Below, piece by piece: positions 46,810-58,307 of a stretch of DNA of 64,000 nt. The DNA is from Prostheceraeus crozeri. Its lineage: Eukaryota; Platyhelminthes; Polycladida; Euryleptidae. Below the pieces are notes generated by a model. It was not told where the DNA came from and made no database searches. It saw only the letters and a list, made by a program, of their open reading frames with translations. Positions within the stretch are counted from its first letter, which is position 1; each line of letters opens with the position of its first letter. The DNA is taken from positions 216,501-280,500 of the forward strand of contig CAJQUW010007562.1 of NCBI GenBank assembly GCA_907163375.1, written 5' to 3'. The translations under genes and the position numbers were made by a program.

Positions 46810-47083
46810 GATCTTGATGTTAAATAATGCCTAGTTAGTCACAAGTATAAAACACATAAAGCAGGTCATAAACTCTATCGAAGATTGATATTATGAATGA
46901 GAATTAGAATATCAATATCAAGTTATCTAGTGACAAGAGCATTAGCTCGCGGTATATATTATAATATATCTAAGTGCATAATTTCGTTCGCGTATAAATC
47001 CTCAATTTCGCGTATTCGCGTATTTCCAGTCAAATTCGCGTAATACGCGAAATTCGCGTCAGAATCTGACCACTGCCTGCGAC

Positions 47084-47423
47084 AAATTAGGAGATTTTAA
47101 GAGCTTCGACCCATCGTTGGATATGCACCAAGAGTATGTGAATGAATCTATCATGCAAAACACACATCTTCGACATGTAAGGAATGACAAAAGCTCCACA
47201 ATATGATGACAAAAAATCAGATGCTGTACTGGCACAAAATAGGTGGCAAAAAGTGGAGGAACAACATTTTCATAAATTTCGTCATTTAAAACGTCGATTT
47301 TGGAAGCAACTAAGAGCAGCAAACAACATTGCTGAGGCAAAAGAGCTGATACTGGCAGGCGACTTAGGCCGCTGTCACACAAGAAAAGACGTCTTATTTC
47401 TTCCATTTGAGACTTCCCTTTAA
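47084..47423 (+). other. Possible coding relic on the right side of the hAT
   Basis: One frame reads KLGDFKSFDPSLDMHQEYVN and another (47184-47423) reads RWQKVEEQHFHKFRHLKRRF, then WKQLRAANNIAEAKELILAG and FLPFETSL before TAA. They look protein-like in composition, and the left flank of the hAT has a similar character (38265-38440). No family was recognised. Confidence 0.3.
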
Positions 47424-47465
47424 TTGCATGTAGAAAAAGCATTTTGATAAGAAGCTATGATAAGC

Positions 47466-48263
47466 AAAAATTGATAAAGTGCAAGCATAGCCATAACTTC
47501 GGAAATACACAAGGTTATCAAACTAAACTTCACACACGACATAGACACAATTTAGGCAACAGCGCAATGCTACCTATAGACCAGTAGTGCACCAAACACG
47601 CTCTCAACAGAGCAGTACATCATAGTTCATTAAAACAATTTCACACAATCACCATCAAACAATCAATTTCAATCATGGCCATAGCGGCCAAGATATTCAC
47701 TCAAAAAACGCAAACAACAAAACAAACTAATGTTAATGATCCCAAAGTATGTGCAATCTAGTCCCCATCCTCCTGCGTGCCCTACAACGAACAGAGCAGG
47801 CTCTCAGAATTGACTTAATTTTACGGATCTTTGCTGACTTCAAGCATAGCCATAGCGGCCAAAATATTCACTCAACGCAAACCACACAAACTAGAGCATA
47901 TGGTTACATTTCGTAAAATTAAGTGAATTTTGAGACCTGCTGTGTCCGTTGGAGGGCACGCAGAAGGGTGGGGACTAAATTGCGCAACCTTTGATCCTTA
48001 GCATCAGTTTGTGTTTGCGCTAAATGAGCGAATATCTTGGTCGCTGTGGCTATGCTTGAAATTGATTGTTTGATGGTGATCGTGTGAAATTGTTTTAATG
48101 AACTATAATGTACTGCTCTGTTGAGAGCGTGTTTGGTGCAGTGCTGGTCTATAGGTGACATTGCACTATTGCCTAAGTTGTGTCTATGTCGTGTGCAAAG
48201 TTTGGTTTGATAACCTTGTGTATTTCCGAAGTTATGGCTACGGTAAATACTTTATCAATTTTT
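47466..48263. mobile_element. Foldback element, about 350-bp arms
   Basis: The arm from 47466 (aaaaattgataaagt) to about 47825 pairs with about 47914-48263, with roughly 10 % differences and small indels. The loop of about 90 bp repeats a piece of the left arm (catagccatagcggccaa). No transposase was seen and no target duplication is clear. The transcript of either strand would form one long hairpin. Confidence 0.75.
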
Positions 48264-49640
48264 CATTGACTTTGCTTGCTGTTTATAACCAGCCGAAATG
48301 AACTACATTCAGGAATTTATTAAAATTTAACATAAAACTCGCTAGGAAATACGAGTCTTTCCACGCTCTTTCCACGAGTCTTTGCACGATGTTAATAGTT
48401 AATAGCTAACAGTTAATCTGTAGGGCAAACAGCTGCTCTATGCATCTAATTTGAAAAGATCTCATCATAGGATGAAAAAGCATTTTAAAAATAATATATG
48501 CAAACAAATTTGGTCTGTACGTAAAACTATTAATAATTTGATCATCAGGCAGCCAGATGTCACATGAAAGAGCCATCCCTGTGCTTGCCTTGCCTCACAA
48601 AATGAACATCTGCTGACTGAAAGATCGCTCATGAACAAGAATTCATCGATTGAATATCACTATCACTCCGATAGCAATGGGAATAGCAGTGGGATAAAAG
48701 CACGCCAACATGCACATACAGAGAAATAAGTATCAAGACTGCATATTGTTATTTAATGACTGTCTATTATTGCAAAATCGACATGATTTTACATGTGTAC
48801 TCTTGTGCGAATATTTTTAAAGAGTAATTTGAACTATGAACTTATCATGTATTTCCAAAGATATTTAATATTATAAAGGGCTCGATAGGAAATAGACGTG
48901 TTTGTACTTTGTTTGCAGCGAAACCAGTGAAAATCAGCTGACATTCCATGAATTTGAAAATATTTGTAAGCGAGCAACAACTGTTCATTTTCATTGTCTC
49001 TTTTTAGCAATTACAGAACTTTTTTACAGAAAAAATATCAATATATTTTTTATAGGTCTATTTGTCTAAGCAGCGTCCAAATTGCAATAAATAATAGTCT
49101 ATTCTACTTTTCAGATGTTTTGCAAAACACAGTTGCAAATAAGTGATATCCTTTCGATACAATTCTTTCAATTAGTCTTCATTGCATTATTTTGTGTCAG
49201 TTGATAAGATCAGCGCTGTTAACATGGCTGAGGCTTATTAATAGCCAATTCCTCAGTGTAATATTCTGATTCTCACTGAGTTTGTTAATGGTCATGAATT
49301 CTACAGAGGGAGTTGTGCTTATCAATTGATGCCCCATCAGTGAATATTTTGTCTTCCAAATTGATAGTACTGCATCAAGTTGCTATCACCGGTCTCATCT
49401 TCAAAAAAATTTTCAGAGAAACTGCTGAGCGAATATTCTTGAAATTTATCATACAATATCAGTAAATTATGCTTTTCATCATGTGCTATTTCCAAGGCTT
49501 TTTGTCGCATTGCACACCGCACAGCCGACAAAACAGCAGTTTCGCCCTATTGCCGTAATGCTTTTTTTGCCACGATAAGGACCGTGCTAAAATGGGTTCA
49601 AATCTAGGCATCTATTTTTCATCTAGCCCTTTTAGACAAT
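48264..49640. other. Unannotated stretch
   Basis: AT-rich, no supported coding or repeat structure. Confidence 0.45.
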
Positions 49641-50060
49641 ATCTTTGTGTATTTCATATTTTGTCATATACAGCCTTGTTCATATACCAATCTCCCAAGT
49701 ACGATGACAGTGCGGAGTTTTTTGGCAGATGATTTCATGGGGAGTCACTCGATATTTTTCAAGCATACTGTTGACCATAGAGTAGGGATATGTAGAGTGT
49801 CGACTCAAAAAAGTATCTGTATACAGTGAAAATTTTTATATGAAAAGATTCAGTTTTTTGCGGAGATTACGTTCCCCCGGTGAAAAAAACTGTCGTGATC
49901 TGGTCAGGATCTGTCGGTCTATTGTCGGGAAGCCGGTCCAAAAAAATATTTGAGCACTTTTAAAATAGTCAAAATTCTGCCAATTCAAATACTACCGAGA
50001 TGACTCCCGCTGTAAGTAGTATAAAGGAAGTTGGATATCAAAAGGAATGAATATTTGCTA
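49641..50060. repeat. Dispersed repeat shared with 57.8 kb
   Basis: The segment from 'gtatacagtgaaaattttta' (49809) to 'taccgagatgac' (about 50003) matches 57780-57907. A 60-bp GC-rich insertion (about 49876-49935) is present only here. At 57.8 kb the repeat adjoins a Penelope element, so it may be part of that family's end. Confidence 0.55.
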
Positions 50061-50265
50061 ATAATCATCCCAAATGAGAGGAAATCAAGCTGATTATCAA
50101 GGGAATTTCATGCTCCGTATTACAATGGAAGTCTTCATGAAAATTCGCGATATTATTCGTGCTTTCTTGGCTGATGAAATGTCAAGTTTTGATTCAATTT
50201 TCACCGGCATGATTTTATGATTCACTCAATTCATGTTTCATTTCTTGAATCTGAATAGTGATGTG

Positions 50266-50870
50266 GACCCATTTACATCCTTCAAAGTTAATTGAAATCA
50301 TTGTCTTTGAATCTGTGATTTTGCCATGCCAGTGGCAGCTGTTGCTTGATCACGCTTAAGAAGATTCTCTTGAGGTTCAGCAGGAAAGCAATAGCGCAGG
50401 TCATCGAGTTACCAATTTAACAAACATTACATCACCAAGGCTGTCAGACACGGACCATAGAGCAAGCATATTAGGTAGAGTGGTAACTCCGCATTTATTA
50501 AATCCCCAATGTGTATACATTTTCGATTTTATTAAATGAGCTCATGGGAGATACACTCGGAATTTTTTCCAAATGCAATACAATGGATATGCAAACTTTT
50601 GCAGTTTTGTAGAAATTACAACGGAATTGAGTGATTATGCATGCAATGCAGAGGGAATGATTGTATTTCACAGATTCTCAGTGTCATGACAGCCTTGGAG
50701 AGGTAATGTTTGTTAAATTAGCAATTCGATGGGTTCCTATTACTTTCATGCTCAACCTCATGAGTATTTTCTTAAGCGTGATCATATCATAGACATCTTG
50801 CCACTGGAAGAGCAAAATCACATAATCAAAGACAATGATTTCAATTAACTTTGAAGGATGTAAATGGGTC
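50266..50870. repeat. Inverted repeat, about 180-bp arms
   Basis: Arm 50266-50446 (gacccatttacatccttcaa...) is inverted at 50687-50870, with about 20 % divergence and indels. The 240-bp middle contains a word, 'ttaggtagagtggtaactcc', that recurs inverted at 57745-57766 beside a Penelope element. A foldback made from Penelope-type ends is a reasonable but unproven reading. Confidence 0.6.
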
Positions 50871-52009
50871 AACATAGCTGCAGTGGCGGACATATGGGGG
50901 GGGCGACCGCATTGACAAGACAACTTCATCTTATATTCATAATTTGACGAAGATTTCTTATAACTTAGTCTGATCCGAGTGATCGTTGAATGTCCCACTC
51001 AGAGATTCATTATGTTTAAAATTATCCATCAATTCTGTAAATGCATAAGCTTACAAATAGACTTCATTCATGAAATGTGAGAAACACATAGCAACGTATT
51101 TGTTGAGAAATTGAGATTAGGGGCCGTATGCGGAGTCACAAAATAATATCAATGTAATCTATATTGTATTCAGGTATAATTAGAATGAATGTTCTATTGA
51201 ATCAATGAAATAATTTTTTGATTAGACTGACCTAGTCCAAATGGTATTCAGAGAATGAAATTGGTTTTGATATTAGATAATTCATTCAATCTAAAATTGT
51301 TAGACATACTTAGACTTGTCTAATATTTTATTGGAACATGCATCGGTATTCGGTAGTATTTTTCATGAGAAAACCTTTTCAATGCTTCCAGCTGATGAAG
51401 AACGTAGTCTAAAAATTTTGATTTAAAGGGTTAGATGAAGGTAAGTTGAACAGCGAGTTGGTACATTGCTACTGAATTAGTACTCGTTATTAAAAGCATG
51501 AGATTGTTTCATTTTCACTCATCGCAGTATGTGCCTCGACTTCTGATCCTGCGTGTGTGCGCGTGCATTCACACAAAGCCTTTCGCATCGATTAGCTTCG
51601 AAATATTCGTCATCCATGGACAGCAAGTATGACGTCGACGTCACTCAGGAAAGTTGTCGAATAAGATTTAAAGAGGATTGGCCCCTCACAGCCGTATTTG
51701 AACGTCTAGACGGCATTCGGTATTGTTCATCAAGTGATAAAGTGCATAAATGCATTCGTCTTCTACCATCGAACGTTCAATCAGCTCATCATGCAACGTT
51801 TTTATAATCTATTAATCATACTATGTACTGCATGCGCACATTCATGAGAAACTACCAACATTCATTTAACACAGTAGTTTCCAAAATCGTACCTTTTTAG
51901 ACTGCAAGCAGAGCCACGAAATGTTCCAAGGATTTGCAGCTCACTATAGCATCACTGCAAAACCATAACATTCGGAGACAGTGACAAAAATGTGCAAGAA
52001 ATCACTCAC
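50871..52009. other. Unannotated stretch
   Basis: A G-run at 50897-50904 and an open frame at 51553-51807 (plus, 84 codons, no motif) were noted. No gene is supported. Confidence 0.4.
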
Positions 52010-52149
52010 CTCTCAGAAACAAGTCCAGGCCCACACAGTGATCAAAAGATTCTCCCTTGCCATATGGACGAACTCGCTGAATTGATTTGGTCAAATCCAT
52101 TCATATTTTCAGTAGGCCCTATTGATTCTTGTAGAACAGCGATCCTTGT
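52010..52149 (-). pseudogene. Decayed exon-like block related to 62449-62565
   Basis: On the minus strand there is a tttcag acceptor and a G|GTGAGT donor. The 3' part and the following intron-like sequence match the block near 62449-62565 (shared 'gtcactg.ctccgaatgtt.tggttt' and 'atccttggaacatttcgt'). In the frame matching the other copy there are stops, and the length (140 bp) differs by a non-multiple of three. Confidence 0.35.
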
Positions 52150-52337
52150 CTGAAATACACAATAAAGATATTGTTTGGTATGAAAAAAACATAAGTTTGC
52201 AAAACATCTTTCGAATGGCACAATTCGTTTACATTCATAGTATATTGTAAAAAACAATTCACATCATTAAAACATTTACAGAGAATTTCAGAAAGTCTTC
52301 GTCTTAGATAATGCAGCAGAATTTTAAACAGATGATA

Positions 52338-53081
52338 GTCCGGGAGCTAGCGTGAAGTTGTGCAGGGAACGAGGTAGTACATAAAACTTTCACATAGCAT
52401 AGTACACCTCTAACCTACTGCAAAACTTCGCGTCTGCCGGATCAGATCATTTGCTTTTCAGAAATAGAGAGGATAACACAATCCTATGTATTTGGAATGG
52501 TAAAATTGTGACATTTAAGGTGTTGACTCCATTTTTTCGAATTTTTGCTCATAAAAGTTACACAAATTGGTATTTTGTTGAACTTGTTATTATAGAAATC
52601 ATCTACAGATCATGATCTTTCAAGGGAGTTATCATTCAGTGACAGAGGATGAAGTAAAGTGTACAAACAGACACTTTTCGTTGGTGTAACTGCAAATTTT
52701 AACGTAGAAATTTCAGGAAAATTGTTGATATACTTTAACGAAAAGTGTCTGTTTGTACACTTTACTTCATCCTCTGTCACTGAATGATAACTCATTTGAA
52801 AGATCATGATCTGTAGATGATTTCTGTAATAACCAGTTTAACAAAATACCAATTTGTGTAACTTTTATGAGCAAAAATTCGAAAAAATGGAGTCAACACC
52901 TTAAATGTCACAATTTTGCCACTGGAAATACATAGGATTGTGTTATCCTCTCTATTTCTGAAAAGCAAATGATCTGATCCGGCAGACGCGAAGTTTTGCA
53001 GTAGGTTAGAGGTGTACTATGCTATGTGAAAGTTTTATGTACTACCTCGTTCCCTGCACAACTTCACGCTAACTCCCGGAC
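52338..53081. mobile_element. Palindromic MITE, about 340-bp arms, TA target
   Basis: The left arm starts GTCCGGGAGCTAGCGTGAAG; the right arm, reversed, starts GTCCGGGAGTTAGCGTGAAG. Both ends touch TA (52336-52337 and 53082-53083). The arms match at roughly 95 % around a 58-bp loop centred near 52710. The open frame inside (52610-52807, minus) spans the loop and is not a gene. The TA duplication suggests Tc1/mariner-type mobilisation. Confidence 0.85.
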
Positions 53082-53406
53082 TATGACGGGACAATTCATA
53101 GACACATGGACTTGTACTCAATTTGCATGATGACTTATATGGCACAACTAATCCACATACTGCCGACTGGTTCAAATTACACTCATGTGACAATTTGTAG
53201 GAAATAAAAAATACTTTAGTATAAAAACACTTAAGTACAATTTTGTACATTTTTTATGTGGCACAGGTGTATGTTTTCCGCTTCATCTCGTTTTAAAGAA
53301 CTCCAGGGACGTACAGGTTATGAGAGTCACTTGCAAGTACTGAGAAAATATAATTAAAGGAGGCCTATTTCAGTCTGTCTTAAAGTCTTTAGTACTTACT
53401 ATTTGA

Positions 53407-54020
53407 ATGTACAAAACTTTGATAGCGAATGCGAAGGATGAAGTATACGGATTAGCGTTGAATACCAAGAAAACGAGCTTCATGACAGCACACGGTAAAG
53501 GAAACATCATAATGGGAGACGATGAGATCGACTATGTCAGCAAATTTAAGTTTCTGGGATCCTTCATCACTCCCGATGGAGACAGCAAGACAGAACTGTG
53601 AATATCAGACTGAGTGTAGCCAGAAGAGCGACAGTAGATCTAGTCGAAGTATGGAAAGCAAGTGATCTGATCCTCAAGATGAAAGTCAGATTATCGAAAG
53701 TTCTGGTCTAGAGCTTAGCGTCCTACGGCTGAGAAAGTTGGACACACAAGAAGAAAGAAAAAATAAAGACTGAAGTTTTTGGCTATGGCTATGGAGAAGA
53801 ATCTTACGACTGAGATACATTAGAAAACAGATGAATATGTGAAACAGATAGCAGGCGCATTAGAGGGAGAAAGACTCCTGGCGAAAATAAAAATGAAGAA
53901 ATATGACCACTGGAAGAGAAGAGGAGGGAGTCTGGTGAATGTATCAGCGGAAGGAGAAGTGCGTGCAAAGCTTAGAAGAGGAAGAAGACAACGAGAATGG
54001 GTTGATAACATCAGAGAGTG
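53407..54020 (+). pseudogene. RTE-like LINE 3' part, split by the hAT at 54029
   Basis: 53407-53601 encodes the end of a reverse transcriptase: EVYGLALNTKKTSFM, DEIDYVSKFKFLGSFITPDG. Homology continues in other frames with LSVARRATVDLVEVWKASDL and, after several breaks, GRRQREWVDNIREWW at about 53978-54022. The sequence resumes after the hAT at 56371 (MANARSIVITKLY..) and ends near 56430. The ..RGR..R..W.DNI..W.G.. tail is typical of RTE/BovB-type elements. Multiple frameshifts; 5' end missing. Confidence 0.7.
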
Positions 54021-54028
54021 GTGGGGAG

Positions 54029-56362
54029 CAGGGCTGTGGAGCCGATGCGTTATCTCATCGGCTCCGGCTCCACGACACTGATGTGAAAGGCTCCGGCTCG
54101 GCTCCGGCCCCGGCTCCGACTTCAAATTCAGGTTCTATCTATGCTGGTTATCCTGGATCCGTTGAACGGGTTTTTTGGATAACGGTGTGGCCTTTAGAGG
54201 CTTGCTACAATCATCAAATTAGTTTTCATTAACAAGCAACGACTTAAGTTAATAATAAAAATGATAATAGCCTAATATAATGACAAATAACATACTTGTC
54301 ATATATTTTTGCATGAATTGACTATCTCTGAAAGATAAAATAAAGTTATAGCCAGGATTGGTTAAATTAGATAAAGATCTCCCGCACTGGCTAAATATAA
54401 ATTGGCCTAGCCTGCAACCAGTCTACTACGAGGCTACATTAAATAAGACCACATGAGTGATGATGATATACCTAATTAGCTGTCACAGGGGCCGAATAGT
54501 AGTATAAGCTTTTTAACAAAGCTTGAATATGAAACTGGATAGCGTATGCCTCTAAATAGCTTATAGGGCCTGTATCTACTCGAACATGGAAAGGGTATCG
54601 GCTATATAGCCAAATATACCGTATCAACAAAGATATCAATTGCTTTATTGAATATTAAAGTGTATATAGGCTAGTTTAGGTTGTTATTGTTATTTGTTAT
54701 TGCCTTTATTCAATAGTCTGTTGGTCCATGAATAATATGATCGGTGGGTAGCCCACGACTCATCATCTGTAGAAATTGTAATTTAGATAGCCTCATTGCA
54801 GTGTAGGCTAGAAATGTACAAATGAAAATTATACTTAAAAAAATTAAAAATATCTAATTTAGGACAAGTTTTGTAATTCTATGCAGCATACTTAATAAGT
54901 TAAGGCCTAACTTACATTATATTAATTTCGTATTTTTCATTATGGCGTAAAGTTGCACTAAATAATTCATCAATGATTCATGTATATTATTATATTCAAT
55001 TTATGTATAACACATTACCACTATTCCTCTGATGATAGTTAGGCTGATGAAACTGAACTCGGAGTATCACACAGTATGTTGCAGGGTGCTATGCATAATA
55101 AAAATTTGACTGCGAGCACAGAGCAGAAATCCCATCTACTTTGCTAGCTTTCAAATGCGCGTGCGGTTTAATGTCACAGACAATAGAAAAGGGAGGTCAA
55201 AAGTCGCCTTTATTGAGAGCGTCTCAGTCTTTTTTTATTGTTTACATGTACATGTAAGTCAGCATGATATCAGCATAAAGTGTTGACAGACGGAAAAAAT
55301 AATAATGAAAATTCTTGAAATCCACAGGTCTATGACATTTGGGGAAATATTATCCCCCCCCCCATTTTTCTCTGGTCAAAAGATGCAGCACCATTGGATG
55401 TCCGTTTCAGCATCACCGGTTTGAGTGAAGCATTCCGTGCTGTTGTAAAAATCTACGTGGGTAATTGCGATGTCATGGTCGCAAACTTCGTCAGCAAGTC
55501 AACATTGTAATTTGCCTTCAGGTTTTTCGCATTGAAATATACCCTTTGAATTTTGAAGTCAAAGGAAATTCATTGTGAATGAGATACCTTTAAAATAATA
55601 GGGCGCTACTAGAAGTGGCTGGGTCGCTTATTGCTATAGCCATGTGAGGACTTGTAGTCAGGTCATTCGTGTGAGTGTGAAGAGTTATCCCTCCAATCAA
55701 AATTGATCAAATTGAATAATCGATTGTTTTGAAAAATGTAGGTGGGGGGACTGCACAAGAGCCTACAATACAATCTAAGGAAATTGGCATTGTCACAGAT
55801 GCCAGTAGCTTCTGCCAGTAGCCATACCGATAGATGATAGCCTACATAGTAACCGTATTAGATTTAAGACATTGCGCAAGAAATGTAGCTATATTATCTT
55901 TGCTGACTGAACTGGAAATGTGTACATAAATGACTGGCGACTTGTCTCTAGGAATCTACAATCATCTAGTTAGCATGCAAAGTCTTCAAATTTAATGGAT
56001 TTTGGAGAATACGTTGTCAATATTGGAAATTAGTCTTACGAAACATATGCAATAAAAAAATATTACACATGTGTGTAAATATATAATAAATATAATACAA
56101 AAGAAGGCGGCAACTGCAAAGAAAGATATCGTGGAGGACAGATCATTGGTATACTTAAAAGACATATCTTTAGATTTCAAATGATTTAATTTTTTTATGA
56201 TGCCAATTAATAACTTTCAAAATTCTAGATTTATATCAAAGCTCAAACTATCGGAGCCGGAGCCGGAGCCTTTGTGATAAATCGGCTCCGGCTCCGGCTC
56301 CGACCAAAACCATCGGCTCCTTAAGGCTCCGGCTCCGGCTCGGCTCCGGCTCCACAGCCCTG
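54029..56362. mobile_element. 2.3-kb non-autonomous hAT with CAGGGCTGTGGAGC ends
   Basis: The left end CAGGGCTGTGGAGCCG and the right end CGGCTCCACAGCCCTG are inverted repeats. The flanks are exact 8-bp duplications, gtggggag (54021-54028 and 56363-56370). Subterminal GGCTCCGGCTCC arrays lie at both ends. No transposase was seen. A LINE 3' tail lies inside at about 54682-54900. The element sits in an RTE-like LINE, which dates it later than that LINE. Confidence 0.9.
54682..54900 (-). repeat. LINE 3' tail fragment inside the hAT
   Basis: The minus strand ends '..ctattgaataaaggcaataacaaataacaataacaacc', an AATAAAGGC word followed by an (AAC/AAT)-rich microsatellite. This resembles the 3' end of the LINE at 38997. 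The rest of the fragment is too short to place. Confidence 0.4.
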
Positions 56363-56491
56363 GTGGGGAGGCATGGCAAATGCAAGATCGATTGTCATCA
56401 CGAAGCTGTACGTAGGCGCATTGAACTAAAACATGAACATTTATTTTGACTATTGTACGGCTCTCTAGAACACGATCGCCCATGCTTTAAT

Positions 56492-57196
56492 CAGGGATGC
56501 GGAGTCGGAGTCGGAGTCCTATCAAATGATAGGACTCCAGACTCCGGCCTATAACTAGACCCGAAATATAATACAAACAAATTATTTGTCCTCGTGCATA
56601 GCTGTCACTGTCTTGATGTCAACTTTCTTCGTCAAACAAAAGTACGGAGACAGCAGTGCATGCAAACCTTGTAATAGTTGAGGGAATGAACCGTGATAGT
56701 GAAAAAAGGATTGTCTTTTCACTCGGTGATTTAGTAGAGAAGACAAGCCTTCCTAGCCTCGATCACACCTACGCACCAAAGGTCACATCAGAGACAAAAA
56801 TGAAATGCTAGTTTGTTTGAGAACATTACCTCTTACCCTCACGTTAATCGTGTGTGATGGCTCCTCTAAAGCGCATATTTAAATCGAAAGAGCAGTCATA
56901 TATTTCTGGAGAAGAATGGGGATCTTCCTGCCTGGAAGAGATTGGAGAAAAACCGTGTGAAGCACACATCAGCAAGATGGGAGGAGCCGAGTCGGATACA
57001 TGCAACTGCAAGCGGCATTTGATAAACTTTCATCGAAAATGATTGATAATTTATACAGCAATGATCACTAAATATCGTTTCAGGTAAGCCTATAATGATC
57101 TATGATGCAGGTTACCAGTTTTTCAAAAAACTAGGCTTTATATACTTGCCACCCGGAGTCGGAGTCCTATCAAAATGATAGGACACCGCATCCCTG
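56492..57196. mobile_element. hAT MITE with CAGGGATGCGGAGTC ends
   Basis: CAGGGATGCGGAGTCGGAGTC at the left and GACACCGCATCCCTG at the right form inverted termini. The flanks are exact duplications, gctttaat (56484-56491 and 57197-57204). The phrase 'ggagtcctatcaaa.tgatagga' occurs near both ends. A 62-codon frame at 56854-57042 has no recognised motif. Confidence 0.9.
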
Positions 57197-57204
57197 GCTT
57201 TAAT

Positions 57205-57779
57205 AAGTGCTTCTGGGCAACGTTTTTGAATTTTCGATATACCTGTTATCATTCCCGGTGCACCGGTGGGGCCAGCTCACAGCCCTAGTTAAAGCGATAT
57301 GTTGTAGATGCTTCAATGCGTTTTAATCGGTTGTATTGATCATTTTTCATTGAATGCACGATGGAAGATTCTCCTGCAAGTCATCGTGTCCTGAGTTCGT
57401 CTAAACAACCTGTCAACTCTTATCAAATTGTTGAATGACACAAATCTCTTATTTCACCACGAATGTGCACTCTGAGCATTCGCTCGGGTTCCTTTCTTTC
57501 TTTGTGACTTAGACAAGTAAGTAATTGTGAATTGAAAGCATTTTTGAAGGACTTGTCTTGCGGAAAAACTTTAGTAAATAAATGAAGAGTTCGGTGCATG
57601 AGGAAGCAAATAATTCACAAAAAATGGGAAAAAATAGGGGGCTGCGTTCAAAACTTCATATGCATCACATTCCTTAGTTGCAAACATTTTGATTTATTCA
57701 TCATTTCAAACAAGTGTATACACAATGGGGATTTAATAAATGCGGAGTTACCACTCTACCTAATATACCTACTCTGTGG
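57205..57779. other. No supported gene; repeat fragments
   Basis: 'ccggtgcaccggtggggccagctcacagccctag' (about 57258-57290) resembles one hAT terminus. 57712-57768 is an inverted match to 50468-50518. No coding signal was seen. Confidence 0.4.
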
Positions 57780-57914
57780 TATACAGTGAAAATTTTTATA
57801 TGAAAAGATTCATTTTTTGTGGAGATTACGTTCCCGTGGTCCAAAAAATTATTTGAGCAGTTTTAAAAAAGTCAAAAATTTGCCAATTTATATATTACCG
57901 AGATGACGTCCCCA

Positions 57915-58307
57915 TATAAGGATATGACATCAAAGCTAACCATCAATTCATCTTCTGCAATAGAAGTGCACTTCAATTTGCTCGAAAATTCTTGCGAATT
58001 GTTAATTGAAAAAGATGAGTGAGAAACTAAATCTTTCAATTTCTTGAAAAGCCATTTGGCCAAATAATATGTAGGCGAATCAACAAATTCCCAAGCTCCA
58101 CAAGAAAAAAAATCCACTTCGCCCAGTTGATTCCCTTGTTGATTCGCCTGCATATTATTTGGCCAAATGGCTTTTCAAGAAATTGAAAGATTTAGCTTCT
58201 CACTCATCTTTTTCAATTAACAATTCGCAAGAATTTTCGAGCAAATTGAAGTGCACTTCTATTGCAAAAGATGAATTGATGGTTGGCTTTGACGTCATAT
58301 CCTTATA
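57915..58307. repeat. Inverted duplication of Penelope coding sequence
   Basis: Arms 57915-58085 and 58137-58307 are both 171 bp and about 97 % identical, around a 51-bp spacer. Both encode the same reverse-transcriptase segment (YLAKWLFKKLKDL.SHSSF, LMV.FDVISLY), one on each strand. The right arm runs into the main Penelope ORF. Confidence 0.85.

Larger units (their letters stand above)
38441..47075 (-). mobile_element. hAT element (8.6 kb with nested insertions; about 2.4 kb without them)
   Basis: The left end is CAGTGATCGGATT and the reverse of the right end is CAGTGGTCAGATT. The flanks are exact 8-bp duplications, cctgcgac (38433-38440 and 47076-47083). The hAT transposase C-terminus lies at 45939-46809 on the minus strand. 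Both ends carry subterminal 'tttcgcgtat' arrays (38461-38560 and 46987-47055). Inside sit a 176-bp hairpin, a LINE (38997-42398) and a Harbinger (42470-45321). Removing the LINE and Harbinger leaves about 2.4 kb, with the N-terminal half of the transposase missing. Confidence 0.9.

Noticed and set aside
52610-52807. 65-codon frame on the minus strand
   Set aside because: It spans the loop of a long palindrome, with no motif; a by-product of the hairpin.
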